A DNA stretch of 8,089 nt from the NCBI GenBank assembly GCA_025924435.1, contig JAICIL010000205.1, forward strand, positions 1 through 8,089, written 5' to 3'. Source of the stretch: Chloroflexia bacterium (lineage in GTDB: Bacteria; Chloroflexota; Chloroflexia; Thermomicrobiales; JALYUS01). Shown in pieces: positions 5,559 through 8,089 of this stretch. The notes beneath the pieces are model-generated. The model saw only the letters and a program-made list of their open reading frames with translations, was not told the DNA's origin and searched no databases. Both the position numbers and the translations under genes were made by a program. Positions within the stretch are counted from its first letter, which is position 1. Every line of letters begins with the position of its first letter.

Positions 5559-6683
5559 ATGGCGGTGACGCTCGACGCCGATACGACCTTTTTACGTACC
5601 CTACCGGGCCGCTACTACTACGATCCGGCGCTCTACGCGGCGGAGCAGGGGCGCATCTTCGCGCGCCTGTGGGTCTGCGTTGGCCGCGCGGAGGAGTTGC
5701 CGGAACCCGGCATGTACCGGACGTTCGACCTGGCGAACGAGAATGTGCTGCTGCTGCGCGGGCGCGACGGCGTCCTGCGGGCGTTCCTCAATGTCTGCCG
5801 CCACCGGGGTGCGCGGCTCTGCACGGCGGCGCGCGGCCAGACGCGCAACGCGATCCAGTGCCCCTACCACGCCTGGACGTACGCGCTGGATGGCGCGCTG
5901 CTCGGCGCGCCGAACATCATGGAGATGGAGCAATTCGACCGGGGGAGCCACGGCCTGATGCCCGTCGCGCTCGATGCGTGGGCGGGGCTGATCTGGGTCA
6001 ATCTGGCGGACGACCCGCCGCCGCTCCTCGCGCAGACCCGCGCGTCGGTCATGGATCGCTTCGGCGAGGAAGAGACGTTCGCCCGCTACCACCTCGAAGA
6101 CCTGCGCGCCGCGAAGACGATCGAGTACAGCGTGCATGCCAACTGGAAACTGACCGTCGAGAACTTCATGGAGTGCTACCACTGCGGGCCGATGCACCCC
6201 GAACTGTGCGATTTGCTCCCCGGCTTCCGGGGCGGCGCGGCGTACCAGTCGGGCGTCGGCACCGAGTTCGCGGCGGGTATCGAAGGCTTCACCTTCTCCG
6301 GCAAGGCGAGCCGCCCGCCGCTGCCCGATCTGCCCTCGGCGGATCGGCGCAGATACTACGGCGTCGTGCCCTTGCCGAATCTCTTCATCAGCCTCCTGCC
6401 CGATCACGCCGTCATCCACACGCTCTGGCCGCAAGGGCCGGACGAAACGCGGATCGTCTGCGACTGGGTCTTCCACCCGGACGCCATCGCCGCGCCCGGT
6501 TTCGACCCGATGGATGTCGTTGAAGTCTTCGATCTCGTCAACCGGCAGGATTGGGCGGTTTGCGAACTCGCGCAGCAGGGCGTCCGCTCGAAGGTCTACG
6601 CCGATGGCGGCCTCTTCGTGCCGAGCGAGCGACATATCCGCCGCTTCAATGACTTCGTGCTGGGGGAACTGGGGATGACCTAA
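5559..6683 (+). CDS. Rieske non-haem iron oxygenase, quaternary-ammonium demethylase type
   Basis: The protein has 374 residues from the ATG at 5559, with AAGGGAGG about 7 nt upstream; a longer frame from 5448 has no site. The Rieske [2Fe-2S] ligands are C80-x-H82 and C101-P-Y-H104. The mononuclear iron site is E201-N-F-M-E205-C-Y-H208 with H213-P, and D331 (N-R-Q-D-W) as the probable third ligand. The bridging residue between the two centres is E205 rather than the usual Asp, as in carnitine oxygenase CntA and glycine-betaine demethylase-like enzymes. The predicted reaction is O2-dependent N-demethylation or cleavage of a quaternary amine such as glycine betaine, with electrons from a separate reductase not seen here. 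The FAD oxidoreductase downstream fits the next step. The stop codon TAA is part of an inserted repeat (cctaaccccc). The exact substrate is not determinable from the sequence. Confidence 0.87.
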   Translation: MAVTLDADTTFLRTLPGRYYYDPALYAAEQGRIFARLWVCVGRAEELPEPGMYRTFDLANENVLLLRGRDGVLRAFLNVCRHRGARLCTAARGQTRNAIQCPYHAWTYALDGALLGAPNIMEMEQFDRGSHGLMPVALDAWAGLIWVNLADDPPPLLAQTRASVMDRFGEEETFARYHLEDLRAAKTIEYSVHANWKLTVENFMECYHCGPMHPELCDLLPGFRGGAAYQSGVGTEFAAGIEGFTFSGKASRPPLPDLPSADRRRYYGVVPLPNLFISLLPDHAVIHTLWPQGPDETRIVCDWVFHPDAIAAPGFDPMDVVEVFDLVNRQDWAVCELAQQGVRSKVYADGGLFVPSERHIRRFNDFVLGELGMT

Positions 6684-6802
6684 CCCCCGGCCCCTTCCCG
6701 CGAGGAAGGGGAGTGAGCCTCCGAGGGATCGGGGCGTTTGGGGTAGGGCACGACATTAGGATTGAGTCACCCCTTCCTCGCGGGAAGGGGCCGGGGGTTA
6801 GG
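6679..6802. repeat. 124-bp element with perfect 33-bp terminal inverted repeats
   Basis: Positions 6679-6711 and 6770-6802 are exact reverse complements (33/33) around a 58-bp core. Each arm is itself a hairpin: CCCCTTCC-cgcga-GGAAGGGG. The left arm supplies the TAA stop codon of the Rieske gene, and the right arm ends 3 nt before the FAD gene's ATG and provides its only purine-rich upstream sequence (gggggttagg). The arms start with cctaacccccggcccc, also found at 7956-7971. It looks like a non-autonomous, MITE-like element or a pair of oppositely oriented dispersed repeats. No ORF of its own is credible. Confidence 0.85.
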
Positions 6803-6805
6803 CAA

Positions 6806-7960
6806 ATGGCGGCGTACGACCTCATCATCATCGGCGCGGGGAATCTGGGACTGTGGACGGCGCACCAGCTGGCGGGGCGCGGGTTCGGCAGGATCGCGGT
6901 CTGCGAGCGGACATGGGCGGGATTCGGCGCGACGACGCGGTCGGCGGGCGTCGTGCGGCAGCAGGGCGGCTCCGAGACGGCGATCAAACTCGGCATCTGG
7001 TCCCGCGAACGCTACCTCGACCTCGGTGCGGAACTGGGGCTGGATAGCGGCTTCACCGAGACCGGCTACTACGTCCTCGCGGAAACGGAGGCGGAGAAGG
7101 TCGCCTTCCTCGACCTCGTTGATCTGCGCCGCGCCTGCGGCATGGAGAACGAATGGATAGACGCCGCCGAGGGGCGCCGGCGATTCCCCGGCCTCGATTG
7201 GGAAAACCTGCTCGGCGCGACGTACACCGCGAACGACGGGTATGTCCACCCGCCGATTGTCGCGCGCAACATCACCTTCGCGGCGGCGCGGCACCCGGCG
7301 GTTGATGTTTTCGAGCGCTGCACCGTCGAGGGGATCGAGCAGCGCGGCACTACGTACATCGTGCGGACGACGCGCGGCGCCTTCGAGTCCGACCGCGTGT
7401 TGGATGCGGGCGGGCCGCGCGGCGCGCGGTCAATCGGCGCGATGGTCGGCGTCGAGGTGCCGGTTGCGGCGGCGCGGCACCTCGTCGTCACGTACCCGGA
7501 TGTCCCGCCATTCCCGATGTTCTTCGCGCTGGCGAAGGGCATCTACGTGCGCCCGGAGGAGCAGGGCGCGCTGCTCGGCCTCAGCAACCCCGACGAGCAG
7601 GCGGACCACTCCGGCCGCTATCAACTCGATTTCGACTGGGACTACTTCGAGGAGATGCGCCCGGCGTGGGAGTCGGTCTTCCCGGCGCTCGCCGGGCAGC
7701 GCGTCTCGCGGTCGTGGGCGGGTTCGATTGATTACACGCCGGACCATCTGCCGATCATTGACCAGCCGCGCGAGGGGTTCTACGTCCTCGCGGCGGGCGG
7801 GCACGGCATGATGTGGGGCCCGGCGCTCGGCATGAAGATGGCCGAATTGATCGCGGACGGCGCGGTGCGCGATCTGCCTGCGGACGAAATTCGCCTCGGC
7901 CGCTTCCGCCCCGGATACGTGCATCACGACGCCATCGCCCTGCCCTTCCCGACGGCCTAA
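6806..7960 (+). CDS. FAD-dependent amine oxidoreductase (DAO / sarcosine oxidase beta-like)
   Basis: The protein has 384 residues from the ATG at 6806. The in-frame GTG at 6713 would only translate the inverted repeat. The N-terminal Rossmann motif is D-L-I-I-I-G10-A-G12-N-L-G15 with E34 at the end of strand 2 for the FAD ribose, followed by G41-A-T-T-R-S46-A-G, as in the DAO superfamily. The C-terminal flavin-contact block is D309-Y-T-P-D313-H-L-P-I-I-D and later H333-G-M-M-W-G-P339. It most resembles SoxB / dimethylglycine- and sarcosine-oxidising proteins. No Cys lies in that block, so covalent flavin attachment of the monomeric sarcosine oxidase kind is not expected. The likely role is oxidation of an N-methyl amine or amino acid produced by the upstream Rieske enzyme. 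The ribosome-binding site is weak and repeat-derived, and the TAA stop is again inside a repeat copy. Confidence 0.85.
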   Translation: MAAYDLIIIGAGNLGLWTAHQLAGRGFGRIAVCERTWAGFGATTRSAGVVRQQGGSETAIKLGIWSRERYLDLGAELGLDSGFTETGYYVLAETEAEKVAFLDLVDLRRACGMENEWIDAAEGRRRFPGLDWENLLGATYTANDGYVHPPIVARNITFAAARHPAVDVFERCTVEGIEQRGTTYIVRTTRGAFESDRVLDAGGPRGARSIGAMVGVEVPVAAARHLVVTYPDVPPFPMFFALAKGIYVRPEEQGALLGLSNPDEQADHSGRYQLDFDWDYFEEMRPAWESVFPALAGQRVSRSWAGSIDYTPDHLPIIDQPREGFYVLAAGGHGMMWGPALGMKMAELIADGAVRDLPADEIRLGRFRPGYVHHDAIALPFPTA

Positions 7961-7985
7961 CCCCCGGCCCCCGCCCGCCCGGGAC
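7956..7985 (+). repeat. Further copy of the CCTAACCCCCGGCCCC repeat at the FAD gene end
   Basis: Bases 7956-7971 are identical to the first 16 bases of the element at 6679. The TAA stop codon of the FAD gene (7958-7960) lies within it. The following bases (cgcccgcccgggacggg) retain a GC-rich dyad but diverge, and then homopolymer runs begin, so the rest of the copy cannot be read reliably. Confidence 0.6.
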
Positions 7986-8089
7986 GGGGGGGGGGGGGGC
8001 CGAAACAGGCCGGAGACCCACACCCCCCCCCCCACCCCTCACACACCCCCCCCACACCCGCCGCGGGCGGGGGGGGGGGGGGGCCGCAC
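7986..8089. other. Homopolymer-rich terminal sequence, probably low-quality contig end
   Basis: The tail consists of a 14-base G run (7986-7999), C runs of 11 (8023-8033) and 8 (8046-8053) broken by single A or CA, and a 15-base G run (8069-8083). Nothing like this occurs elsewhere in the window, and no coding frame is convincing. It directly follows a GC-rich hairpin repeat, a place where reads and assemblies commonly break. I treat it as unreliable sequence rather than biology. Confidence 0.65.

Noticed and set aside
4871..6523. Plus-strand 550-codon frame spanning the ferritin-like genes and the Rieske gene
   Set aside because: It is antisense to one gene and out of frame with the other. 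The real genes have metal-site motifs, a Tat signal and ribosome-binding sites, while this frame is Arg-rich with no motif.
6713..6805. N-terminal extension of the FAD protein from a GTG at 6713
   Set aside because: It would translate the core and right arm of the inverted-repeat element; the FAD-binding motif begins immediately after ATG 6806.
7986..8083. G runs as G-quadruplex or regulatory structure
   Set aside because: The runs occur only in the degraded-looking terminal 100 bases, so sequencing or assembly error is more likely.

Overview
The window is a GC-rich bacterial segment whose gene types and repeats resemble Chloroflexota (Thermomicrobia-like). That placement is an inference; no rRNA or other marker gene is present. 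Supporting signs are the Pro/Thr/Ser-rich lipoprotein linker, the Tat-exported ferritin-like protein, and several GC-rich dispersed hairpin repeats at gene ends. The first ~850 bases are visibly less GC-rich than the rest and carry the start of a probable transposase, so the left edge looks like an accessory or insertion region.

Layout: (1) 1-138, minus-strand start of a probable insertion-sequence transposase, with an inverted repeat across its start codon. (2) 139-603, minus-strand small lipoprotein with a six-cysteine mature domain. (3) 604-1114, a divergent control region. It holds a near-consensus sigma-70 promoter, a possible leaderless 48-codon leader ORF and an intrinsic terminator placed just before a drug-efflux-type MFS transporter (1115-2401). 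The arrangement suggests ribosome-dependent transcription attenuation and is the most interesting candidate system here. (4) A large imperfect palindrome (2413-2518), then a MIP-family aquaporin (2620-3354) whose selectivity-filter residues look like those of plant tonoplast aquaporins. (5) A DedA-family membrane protein (3447-4160), preceded by a small tandem/inverted repeat and ending inside a GC-rich hairpin repeat. (6) A convergent minus-strand pair of ferritin-like proteins (4164-4745 and 4763-5380), one with a Tat signal and one without. (7) Divergently from these, a Rieske non-haem iron oxygenase (5559-6683) of the quaternary-ammonium type and a DAO-family FAD oxidoreductase (6806-7960), separated only by a 124-bp element with perfect 33-bp inverted repeats. 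(8) From about 7986 the sequence turns into G and C homopolymer runs that look like an unreliable contig end.

The last two genes plausibly act in sequence on N-methylated compounds: the oxygenase demethylates a betaine-like quaternary amine, and the flavoprotein oxidises the resulting tertiary or secondary amine. The reductase partner of the oxygenase is not in the window. The aquaporin, DedA protein and efflux pump are membrane functions with no obvious link to that pathway.
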